From Neomoorella stamsii (lineage in GTDB: Bacteria; Bacillota; DSM-521; Neomoorellales; Neomoorellaceae), in the NCBI RefSeq assembly GCF_002995805.1, contig NZ_PVXL01000021.1:114243-178242 (forward strand): a stretch of 64,000 nucleotides of DNA, written 5' to 3'. Within the stretch, counting starts at the first letter, position 1. Each line of letters opens with the position of its first letter. A program made the translations under genes and the position numbers. The notes under the pieces were generated by a model that was given only the letters and a program-made list of their open reading frames with translations, ran no database searches and was not told the DNA's origin. Of this stretch, positions 43,848-51,661 are shown one piece after another.

Positions 43848-44594
43848 ATGCGCGACTCCCGCCAAGCCCTGTCCTATATTTTGTCTATCCTTTTTTTATT
43901 TAGCCTCTGGTGGCTTGTGGCCGTATGGATCAACAACCCGGGCCTGCCGGGTCCTTTGCCGGCCCTCCAGAGCCTGGTTAAGGTGTGGTGGCCGGAACTG
44001 GCCCGGCACCTTTATATCAGCACCTACCGGGTGCTGGGGAGCCTGGCCCTGGCCCTTATAATAGCTGTACCTTTAGGCCTCCTGGCCGGCCGCCACCCGG
44101 CTTTTGATTCCTTCCTGGCGCCCCTGGTCTATTTGCTTTACCCGGTTCCCAAGGTGGCCCTGTTACCTGTAGCCATGGTCCTCTTGGGCATTGGTGACGC
44201 CACCAGGGTGCTGGTCATTTTCCTGGTCATTGTCAACCAGATCCTGATTACGACCCGGGACGCAGCGCGGCAGATCCCTCACCAGTTGCTGCTGTCCGTT
44301 GCTTCCCTGGGGGCCGGGAAAATCAGCCTCTACCGCCAGGTAATTTTACCTGCCTGTTTGCCAGAGATCATTACTGCCAGCCGCATTTCCCTGGGCAGCG
44401 CCATTTCCGTTCTTTTTTTAAGTGAAACCATTGCCGGCAACAGCGGCGTGGGCTATTTTATCCTTGACGGCCTGTTCCGGGCCGATTACGGTGCCATGTT
44501 TGCCGGGATCCTGGCCATGGCCGGCATGGGGCTGGTGCTGTATATGTTGCTTAATTTCCTGGAATATCTCCTTTGTCCCTGGCAGCGGCTGTAA
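43848..44594 (+). CDS. ABC transporter permease (SsuC/TauC type)
   Basis: 248 residues, six membrane segments, with the EAA coupling loop (QIPHQLLLSVASLGAGKISLY... near residue 140). Start ATG 43848 is chosen; the open frame to 43731 is encoded by a repeat-like block. GGAGG lies 14 bases before, rather far, so the GTG at 43833 is an alternative. Completes the importer begun at 42000. Confidence 0.88.
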   Translation: MRDSRQALSYILSILFLFSLWWLVAVWINNPGLPGPLPALQSLVKVWWPELARHLYISTYRVLGSLALALIIAVPLGLLAGRHPAFDSFLAPLVYLLYPVPKVALLPVAMVLLGIGDATRVLVIFLVIVNQILITTRDAARQIPHQLLLSVASLGAGKISLYRQVILPACLPEIITASRISLGSAISVLFLSETIAGNSGVGYFILDGLFRADYGAMFAGILAMAGMGLVLYMLLNFLEYLLCPWQRL

Positions 44595-44637
44595 TCAGCA
44601 TTGCGGGGCCGGCAGGGGAGGCAAAGCTTCGGCGTAA

Positions 44638-45285
44638 TTATGGTTGTAGAGCCAGGCGAAGGGCGGCAGCAGTATAAAAGGAGCCTTCTTCCTGCCCGGC
44701 ACCTGCCGGGCGGGCCAGGCGCCGGGCATCCTGGACGACTTGCCAGGCGGGGTCGTCCAGGACCGTCTCCCCGGCGGCGATAATCTTTACCGTCTGTTCA
44801 ATAATGTCTGGTTCGAGGCCAACCCTGGTCATGATCTCCCGGGCCAGGGCAGCGCTGCCTGCCTTTTCTCCGCCCGCACCCAGGTCGTAGAAGAGGCAGG
44901 CCGCGATGGCCACCAGGGGTTGCACGCCTTCTTCCCGGGCTATTTTTTCGGCAAAGCCAGCGGCCTTTAAGGCCAGGTTTAGCAATTCCCGGTGGTGGAA
45001 GAGATTTTTCCGGGCTTCCACTTCCAGCTTATCGCGGATTACCCGGGGCTGGCGCTGGTAAACGGCGGCCATTTCTCCCAGGCACTTGCTGGCGTAGGAA
45101 CACCAGGCGGCACAGCCGGGGTCAAAGCGGGGGTTGGTTACCAGCTTGCGGCAGTGGGGGCAGCGCAAGGTGACGTCGTCTTTCCAGAACTCAATCAGGC
45201 CGCCGCAGTGGGGGCAGGGTTCCTCGAAAATATCGTCAGGCTTCCAGTAGCGCCGGTCCTGGCCGGGGCAGCGTCCCAGGCTCAT
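44638..45285 (-). CDS. Zinc-ribbon protein with degenerate HD-type helical domain
   Basis: 215 residues. N-terminal zinc ribbon with two CPHC pairs (CPHCGGL about 24-30, CPHCRKL about 42-48) and two more cysteine pairs, followed by a helical domain resembling HD phosphohydrolases (NLALKAAGFAEKIAREEG, then IAACLFYDLGAG where HD would be expected but reads YD). Enzymatic activity is therefore doubtful; function unknown. Convergent with the permease gene. Confidence 0.65.
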   Translation of the reverse strand: MSLGRCPGQDRRYWKPDDIFEEPCPHCGGLIEFWKDDVTLRCPHCRKLVTNPRFDPGCAAWCSYASKCLGEMAAVYQRQPRVIRDKLEVEARKNLFHHRELLNLALKAAGFAEKIAREEGVQPLVAIAACLFYDLGAGGEKAGSAALAREIMTRVGLEPDIIEQTVKIIAAGETVLDDPAWQVVQDARRLARPAGAGQEEGSFYTAAALRLALQP

Positions 45286-45462
45286 TTTTGGGTCCCCCCC
45301 TTCAAAAATGTTACCTGCATACTAATACACAGGCTTCCAGGCTGCTATGATGGAGATCACATCTTATGTAAAATTTACCTTGCGCCAAATTGTAGCTCCG
45401 GTAGGAAAATTGGACCAGGGCGTAGAAAAAGTTTCAACAAGAAAGGGGATTTACCAGGATAA

Positions 45463-46695
45463 ATGCCACCTGCAGAGATAGTGAAAAAAATTTCTCTCCT
45501 GATTATTACCAGCTTGCTCCTCCTTTTCACCGGAGCAATACCCGCACTGGCTGCAGACGCTGCCGGCCCCCCCGGGCTTACGGCAGCGGCAGCGGTACTG
45601 ATGGATACAGCTACGGGAAAGGTGCTCTTCGCTAAAAATCCCGACGAGCGCAAGGCCCCGGCCAGTACCACGAAAATCCTCACCGCCATGATTGCCCTGG
45701 AAAAGGGCCATTTAGATGATGTGATTACTGTTGGACCAAACCCGCCCCGGGTGGACGGTACCCGGGTCTACCTGGTGGAAGGGGAGAAAGTCACCCTGGA
45801 GAACCTGCTTTACGGGATGCTCCTTAACTCCGGTAACGATGCCGCCCTGGCTATAGCCGAACATTATGGTGGTTCTATGGAAGGCTTTGCCCGGCTGATG
45901 AATGAAAAGGCCGCATCCCTGGGCGCCTTAAATTCCCACTTTGTAACGCCCAATGGCCTGTCAGACCCTAACCATTATACCACGGCCCGGGACCTGGCCA
46001 TCATTGCCCGGGCCGCCATGCAGGATGAAACCTTTCGCCGCATAGTAGCTACCAGAACCCGGCCCTGGCACGGCCAGGAATGGGAAACAACCCTGGTCAA
46101 CCAGAACAAACTCCTCTGGAACTATGAAGGTGCCGACGGCGTCAAAAACGGGTATACTTCCGAGGCCCGCTTTACTCTGGTAGGCTCGGCCACCCGGCAG
46201 GGGCAGAGTTTTATTGCCGTTGTTCTGGACGAGCCCGGTGCCCGGGCGGCCGAGCAGGACGTGGCCGCTCTCCTGGATTATGGCTTTAAGGAGTTCCGTT
46301 CTTTTCAACTGGTCCGACAGGGTGAGATAGTAGCCGTAATTGACCCGGGCAACGGGAAAAAGATAGAACTGGCTGCGGCCGGTAACCTGGCTGTAGTCCG
46401 CAAAAATGATAATAGTAGTCCCCCCACCGGGCAACTGCAATTATCTCCCCTCAAAGGGCCTCTATCCGCTGGTACCCGCGTAGGGGAGATGGTTTTCCGG
46501 CAGGATGGGGAAATAGTAGGCCGCGTGGACGTAATTAACCGCCAGCCCATCCCGGCCCGGCCCCTCAGTCTCAGTGACTGGTGGCTGCGGCTGAGCCTGG
46601 CTCTGGGGGCCTTCTTCCTTTTATACCGCCAGGCGCAGGTTAAGCGGCAGCGCCGGCGGGTCTTCCGGAGCCGGGTTTTCAGCGATTACCCTTGA
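45463..46695 (+). CDS. D-alanyl-D-alanine carboxypeptidase (DacF-like, PBP5 family)
   Basis: 410 residues: signal peptide to about residue 29 (IPALAAD), serine peptidase S11 domain, beta-rich PBP5 C-terminal domain and a C-terminal membrane anchor (LRLSLALGAFFLLY). Trims peptidoglycan stem peptides outside the membrane. SxxK reads STTK (in APASTTKILTAM) and SxN reads SGN; the third motif reads KNG (DGVKNGYTSEA) instead of KTG. The start has only a weak ribosome site. Confidence 0.92.
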   Translation: MPPAEIVKKISLLIITSLLLLFTGAIPALAADAAGPPGLTAAAAVLMDTATGKVLFAKNPDERKAPASTTKILTAMIALEKGHLDDVITVGPNPPRVDGTRVYLVEGEKVTLENLLYGMLLNSGNDAALAIAEHYGGSMEGFARLMNEKAASLGALNSHFVTPNGLSDPNHYTTARDLAIIARAAMQDETFRRIVATRTRPWHGQEWETTLVNQNKLLWNYEGADGVKNGYTSEARFTLVGSATRQGQSFIAVVLDEPGARAAEQDVAALLDYGFKEFRSFQLVRQGEIVAVIDPGNGKKIELAAAGNLAVVRKNDNSSPPTGQLQLSPLKGPLSAGTRVGEMVFRQDGEIVGRVDVINRQPIPARPLSLSDWWLRLSLALGAFFLLYRQAQVKRQRRRVFRSRVFSDYP

Positions 46696-46756
46696 GTCCA
46701 CTAATACCACCCAGGCCGCAGCCAGCCCCCGCTGGTCGCACAGCTACCCGGCTATA

Positions 46757-48175
46757 TCAGGAGAGGAAGCCGCTTCTAGCCCGGGTAGCCAGGGGAATAC
46801 CTAAGGCCCTGGCCGTTACCGGGTCCAGGGCAGCCAGGTCGGTCTTGTTGACCTGCCGGACGGATTTCTTGCCCAGGGCGCGTACTCCTGCCATGATTTC
46901 GGCGTTACAGGCCCTTAAGAAATTGGCCAGATTATGGGCCGCCTTGTCTACATCCAGCTGGTCCTGATAGCGGCCCTGGGCAAAGACTACCTGTACCGGA
47001 GGTTCCCAGGGCATGGCTTTTAAGACCTGGGTGTGGGTAAGGGCGAAGAGGGCTATGGTACCGATATATACGGCGTTGGCCCCCAGGGCCAGGATTTTTA
47101 AAAAGTCGCCCGGGGTAACCAGCCCGCCGCCGGCTATCAGGCTTACTTTGTCTTTTACCCCATGTTTTTTTAGAAAAGTGGCCGCGCGGTTGACGGCATA
47201 GACCGTGGGCACGCCAAAGTCATCCTGGACAATGGGCGGTGAGCCCTTGGTGGCCGCCCCGGCTCCATCTATGGCAATAAAGTCGACGCCTGCTTCCAGG
47301 AGGATGGCCAGGTCCTTCTCCAGGTCATTGCCGGCACCGATTTTAGCACCAATGGGAACGCCCCCGGTCAGGTGGCGTAACCTGGTGACGAGGGGTGGCA
47401 GGTCTTTTTGAGGATCTTTGATACCGGGCATACGGGCATGAGTTACAGCCGCCTGGCCGGGCTTGAGCCCGAGAAGGTGACGGCCTTTCGGAGGAATCTC
47501 GTCATAATTGATGCTGTGGCCCAGGCCGCCTCTGGCTGCCTGGCCAAACTGGATTTCCACCATGTCGGCCTGCTTGAGTATGCGTGGGTTATGATTCCAG
47601 CCGCCGCGGTTGTACTGGACGATGAGGTGCCTGGCAGCCTGCCTTTCGGAAGGCAAGAAAGGCCCTTCTCCGGTATTGGTGGCGGTACCGGCCAGGCTGG
47701 CTCCCCTGGCCAGGGCTATCTTGGCCTTTTCGCTTAAGGCCAGTCCGTAAGCCATGCCGGAAACGATGATCGGCATGCTTATTTTCAGGGGCCTGGCCGC
47801 TTGGGGCCCCAGGGTTACCTTTGTATTAACGGGAACACTTTCCTCAACAGGAAGCTTTGCCAGCTGCGCCAGGTTAAAAACAAGGCCGTCCGTACCGGGG
47901 AAACGCCAGGGGCTACCAAAAGGCCTCTGGATGAGTTGCCCCTGCTGGGCACGCAAATTGGTCTCAACAATTTTCTGGAGGCCGGTACGCGTTGAGGCTG
48001 AGACAAACTCCCAGAAATTCTCCTCATAGGGATCGGTCATCACGGTTTTAAGAAAAGAATCGTGAATGCGGTTAAGCAGGGGACGGCTGAAAAGCCATAG
48101 CCCCAAACAGGTCAGACCGGCCGAACCCAGAGCCATTTTCCAGATAACGGTAGTCCCGGCTTTTCTATTTCCCAT
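46757..48175 (-). CDS. Membrane-anchored FMN-binding glutamate synthase family protein
   Basis: 472 residues: an N-terminal membrane segment (about 12-28), then the FMN TIM-barrel domain of glutamate synthase (PF01645): ISMPIIVSGMAYGLALSEKA, GGVPIGAKIGAGNDLEKDL, FIAIDGAGAATKGSPP and LIAGGGLVTPGDFLKIL. It lacks the glutaminase and iron-sulfur chains of true GltB, so an amide-transfer role is unproven. Stands alone, convergent with the carboxypeptidase. Confidence 0.85.
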   Translation of the reverse strand: MGNRKAGTTVIWKMALGSAGLTCLGLWLFSRPLLNRIHDSFLKTVMTDPYEENFWEFVSASTRTGLQKIVETNLRAQQGQLIQRPFGSPWRFPGTDGLVFNLAQLAKLPVEESVPVNTKVTLGPQAARPLKISMPIIVSGMAYGLALSEKAKIALARGASLAGTATNTGEGPFLPSERQAARHLIVQYNRGGWNHNPRILKQADMVEIQFGQAARGGLGHSINYDEIPPKGRHLLGLKPGQAAVTHARMPGIKDPQKDLPPLVTRLRHLTGGVPIGAKIGAGNDLEKDLAILLEAGVDFIAIDGAGAATKGSPPIVQDDFGVPTVYAVNRAATFLKKHGVKDKVSLIAGGGLVTPGDFLKILALGANAVYIGTIALFALTHTQVLKAMPWEPPVQVVFAQGRYQDQLDVDKAAHNLANFLRACNAEIMAGVRALGKKSVRQVNKTDLAALDPVTARALGIPLATRARSGFLS

Positions 48176-48648
48176 CTGGCGACCCGTTCCTTTGTGGACA
48201 ATGTATTATCAGTATTTGCACCCTGTATTTAAAATATCCAAGAACTTAGCAAAATCAAGGCAGGACGGTATTTAACAAAAAAAGGAAGTTCAAAATAGTG
48301 CAGATGAAAATAGCAATTTCAGGGCTTCAGAAACAGTCCGTTAGCAAATGGTTAGCATACGGTTAGCAAAGCAAGGAAGGTGATCGTATGGCTGAAGCAA
48401 TGAGCTATATTAAGCTGGGATGAAAAATTATGGTAGCCGTTCCGGTGGTGGATTGTACCCGTCCAGCAGGGCTTGACCATGAAAGACTATAGAAGGGGTT
48501 AAGCAATACTTTATTGTGAAAATAGGCACAAAAGCGGAGTGAAAGCGGAGGGATCCCGGAGAAGAAAGGGAAGATTCCGGGTTAAGGGTAATTTAAACTG
48601 CGCCCCCTACGAGCCGGCGCAGGCCTTACGTGCTGATGTAACCCGGCA
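48176..48648. other. Intergenic region between GltB-like gene and sigma-54 activator gene
   Basis: Both flanking genes are on the minus strand. Seen: three GTTAGCA repeats spaced exactly 11 bases (48340, 48351, 48362); a small frame with ribosome site at 48388 (MAEAMSYIKLG then TGA); a weak CCCGGA/TCCGGG hairpin at 48555-48581. No certain gene. Confidence 0.45.
48340..48370. repeat. Three phased GTTAGCA direct repeats
   Basis: GTTAGCA at 48340, 48351 and 48362, exactly 11 bases apart, thus on one face of the helix. Such phasing is typical of binding sites for a multimeric regulator. Confidence 0.6.
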
Positions 48649-50409
48649 TTATTCCAGGATTTTGTAGCGGTTCAGCTTCCTTACGATGGTGGATTGATCT
48701 ACTCCCAATACTTTGGCCGCTTTGTAAGTACTCCCGTATTCATCGATGGCCTTCTCAATGAGCTGCTTTTCAACTATGGCCGTAGCCTCCCGCAGGGGAA
48801 TAAGTTTGGCAATGATAATTTCGGAGACATGGGAGCGGGAAGCGCCATCCACCAAAAGTTCTTCCGACAGGTCGTTTTTCGTTATTTGTTTATCGTCAGA
48901 CATTACCACCAGCCTCTCTACGACATTTTCCAGTTCACGTACATTTCCGGGCCACGAATATTTGAGCAATCTCTCCATGACTTCCCGTGTCAATTCCCGG
49001 CTCTTATGATATTTTTGGTTAAATTTCTCTAAGAAATAGTAGGCGAGAATAGGGATGTCCTCCGGTCTTTCCTGTAAGGGCGGGACCACCAGGGGTATTA
49101 CGTTTAAGCGATAATACAGGTCGCTGCGGAACTTGCCCTCCTGTACCAACTCCTTTAAATCTTTATTGGTAGCCGCCAGTATTCTTACGTCCACGCTGAC
49201 GGGCTTTACCCCACCCACTCTTATAAATTCCCGTTCCTGCAAAAACCGCAGCAATTTAACTTGCAGAGGAAGGGGCAATTCGCTTATTTCGTCCAGAAGC
49301 AGAGTGCCTTTGTCCGCTGTTTCTATCAGGCCGGGTTTCCCCTCATTGCGCGCACCGGTAAAGGCTCCCTTTTCATATCCGAAAAGCTCGGCTTCCAGGA
49401 GATTTTCCGGGATAGCACCGCAGTTAATCCGGACAAAGGGTCCCTTATTTCTATCGCTTATATTGTGAATGTATTTAGCGATTACTTCCTTGCCTACGCC
49501 CGTTTCTCCGTAAATTAAGACCGTGGAATCTACCAGGGCAATCTTGTTTATCTTTTCAACCAAAGCCTCCATTTTTTTACTGCGATAGACGAAGTTGAGG
49601 TTTTTCTGTTGCTCTAGGCGAAAATTGGCCAGCTCTTTTTCATAGCGTTCGATAATGGTTTTGGTCTTGGCCAATTCCTGGCGCAATTTTTCTTCATCGG
49701 TTATATCTTTAGAAATACTGACTACCCTTTTAACAACTCCGAACTCATCGACTACGGGTGTGGCGTTGACCATCAGCTTTCTCCCTGTTTTGGTCGTCTG
49801 AACTATGGTGACCTCTTTCTTTTCCTCAAGGGCCAGTCTGGTGGCGGAAGGGAAGTAAATGCCTAACCTTTCCACATCCTTAATATTCATGCCGATTAAA
49901 TTTTCCGCCTTGACCCCATAAAGCTGTTCACAGGAGGAACTGATGCGGGTTTTAAACCCTTTGCTGTCGGTAATGCAAACCAAATCCTTAGTGGAGCTTA
50001 AGAAAGCTTCCATATCGGTTTCTATACGCTCCAGCTCCAAAGACAATGAATGGCATAGATGAACTAGATAACCGATGACTTCCCTCCATGACACCACACC
50101 CCGGATTTTAGTGCGGTTATTATCCCCAGTTACCAGAAGTGGAAAGGTCGCTTTGGCGATATCTATTGTCTCTGCCCCTTGGCCATTCACTATGCGGAAT
50201 TTGGGATAATGGACCTTGTCCCGTGTAGAATAAATACTCTTCGGAATGCCCCCTGTTGCATTAAAGAAAACTATATAATCATAATCGGCATTTGACGTCT
50301 TGACAAGATACTCCATATCCTCGCCTGGAGCTACCATAACCCGGCTATTTAAAACTTCTTCGAGCCGAGGGTTCACAGGTACCTGCTCTGAGCTTTTCCT
50401 TTTCGGCAT
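48649..50409 (-). CDS. Sigma-54-dependent transcriptional activator with CBS-like and PAS domains
   Basis: 586 residues. N-terminal ~120 residues look like a CBS-type sensor (LLVTGDNNRTKIRGVVSWRE), then a PAS domain (TKDLVCITDSKGFKTRISSS), then the AAA+ activator core with Walker A GETGVGKE, the sigma-54 contact loop GAFTGA and RILAATNKDL, and a C-terminal Fis-type helix-turn-helix (TYKAAKVLGVDQSTIVRKLN). ATG 50409 is preceded by GGGGAGG; a TTG at 50439 is less likely. Expected to switch on the divergent operon at 51272 on sensing a ligand. Confidence 0.93.
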   Translation of the reverse strand: MPKRKSSEQVPVNPRLEEVLNSRVMVAPGEDMEYLVKTSNADYDYIVFFNATGGIPKSIYSTRDKVHYPKFRIVNGQGAETIDIAKATFPLLVTGDNNRTKIRGVVSWREVIGYLVHLCHSLSLELERIETDMEAFLSSTKDLVCITDSKGFKTRISSSCEQLYGVKAENLIGMNIKDVERLGIYFPSATRLALEEKKEVTIVQTTKTGRKLMVNATPVVDEFGVVKRVVSISKDITDEEKLRQELAKTKTIIERYEKELANFRLEQQKNLNFVYRSKKMEALVEKINKIALVDSTVLIYGETGVGKEVIAKYIHNISDRNKGPFVRINCGAIPENLLEAELFGYEKGAFTGARNEGKPGLIETADKGTLLLDEISELPLPLQVKLLRFLQEREFIRVGGVKPVSVDVRILAATNKDLKELVQEGKFRSDLYYRLNVIPLVVPPLQERPEDIPILAYYFLEKFNQKYHKSRELTREVMERLLKYSWPGNVRELENVVERLVVMSDDKQITKNDLSEELLVDGASRSHVSEIIIAKLIPLREATAIVEKQLIEKAIDEYGSTYKAAKVLGVDQSTIVRKLNRYKILE

Positions 50410-50628
50410 GCCGCTGCCCCTCCCCGGAGAGTATACCAATTGAGGTTACCTAGTCTAAGTAACATTATATCTTATATTCCGGCCTTTTTTAACCCGGGAA
50501 CAATTTTATCTACACCTGGTTTGTTGCCATGCAAACTTTTTGCCAGCCGTCAAGGAGGCATTATGCGATTGCAGAGGCAGTAATGTTGCGTTGCCTGTGC
50601 CCCGTCATAATGTAGGCCTGCATAAGAA

Positions 50629-50648
50629 TTAATGTCGAGATGCATTAA
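50629..50648. promoter_or_regulatory. Candidate activator binding site (UAS)
   Basis: TTAATG, eight bases, CATTAA: a perfect 6-base inverted repeat 101 bases upstream of the -24/-12 promoter, the usual position for a sigma-54 enhancer site. Related TAATG/CATTA half sites occur at about 50561 and 50607. Confidence 0.5.
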
Positions 50649-50748
50649 AAACAGGAACCCCATAAAAGTCCGGCATCAAAGAAAAGGGCCGAAGGCGGTA
50701 ACAGGGCTATTTCCGTATCCTTTACGCAGTTGCCCCGGCCGGTACGGG

Positions 50749-50764
50749 TGGCATGAAAATTGCT
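50749..50764 (+). promoter_or_regulatory. Sigma-54 (-24/-12) promoter
   Basis: TGGCATGAAAATTGCT fits the consensus TGGCAYG-N4-TTGCW with the invariant GG and GC exactly 10 bases apart. It points away from the sigma-54 activator gene and toward the operon starting at 51272. Confidence 0.8.
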
Positions 50765-51271
50765 TAAAGTTAATTTAACAAAGAGATGCCCATCCCTTTA
50801 AGAGAATAGGCCAGGCAGGTCGAAGAACAAAAAAGCGAACCTCACCCATTAGGTTACAGCAAGTAGCCGGCCGCGAGCGATTTGGCCAGCAACCTTAGCG
50901 AAGCCGAGGAGTGGAGGTGGGCTGACGCTAGGGAGACGAAAGGACGGCCTTTAGACTGGGATGACGGATGAACCGCAGGGCTAATTTTTGGAATGGTCCG
51001 CGAGCACCAGTTCGCGATCAAGAAAACCCCGGTTTGTGAAGAAGTTATTTTGGCGGCAGCTGGAGGATGAATACAGATATCCTTGGTCATATCATACAAG
51101 TGGTGAGGGTAACTGGTCAAGACTTAAAAGATCTAAGCCAGCGTCTTGTTATTGTAGATGATGAAGGGGGCTTAGTCTGCCCTCTTGGACTTCATCATAA
51201 AAAATGAAAATCTAAGAGAGCAGGCGATTTAACGAGCTAGAAGCAAATTATTGAGATAGGAGGGACAAAAT
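50765..51271 (+). other. Long leader between sigma-54 promoter and cupin gene
   Basis: About 500 bases. A GC-rich repeat-like block at 50868-50930 resembles the block at 43728. Two short overlapping frames follow, 50993-51070 (25 codons) and 51067-51210 (47 codons, MNTDILGHIIQVVRVTGQDL), sharing an ATGA overlap; I cannot assign them. AGGAGG at 51260 serves the cupin gene. Confidence 0.45.
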
Positions 51272-51661
51272 ATGCAATATGTGGTCAACGTGCAGGGGAA
51301 AAATCCCGATGAGGATCCACGCTCTTTAAGGGCGCGGGTGGCCAACAGGGACAAGGCGGTGCTACGGGATACTTACATCCTAATCGAATGTGAGAAGGGG
51401 CCTTCCCAGAGCCTGAAGATGGGATATACGGTGATTTATCCTACAGGGACAACCACAGGGCATTCCCATGATGAGGAGGAGGTATACTTTGTTATTTCGG
51501 GGGAGGGCATCATGCAAGTCGGTAATGATAAATACGAGATAAGACCGGGGGATGCCCTCTACGTGCCGCCCGGCGAATTCCATACAACTTATCAGAAAGG
51601 GAATATTCCCCTAACTGTCGTCTGGGTGACGGGAAAGGTCGTAAAGGAGGCTCGTGATTAG
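51272..51661 (+). CDS. Cupin-domain protein
   Basis: 129 residues, a single beta-barrel cupin. Metal ligands are visible in GHSHDEEEVYFVISGEG (His, His, Glu) and in the second motif PPGEFHTTY (His). Could be a sugar isomerase-like or small-molecule binding enzyme; the reaction is unknown. First gene of the sigma-54 operon; its stop overlaps the next start (TAGTG). Confidence 0.85.
   Translation: MQYVVNVQGKNPDEDPRSLRARVANRDKAVLRDTYILIECEKGPSQSLKMGYTVIYPTGTTTGHSHDEEEVYFVISGEGIMQVGNDKYEIRPGDALYVPPGEFHTTYQKGNIPLTVVWVTGKVVKEARD

Noticed and set aside
48388..48480. Possible small selenoprotein: a frame MAEAMSYIKLG, TGA, then KIMVAVPVVDCTRPAGLDHE to a stop
   Set aside because: The ribosome site is good, but no convincing SECIS hairpin follows the TGA and the product matches no selenoprotein family I know.
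50854..51120. Minus-strand 88-codon frame in the sigma-54 leader
   Set aside because: No ribosome site, no recognisable features, and it runs across a repeat-like block.
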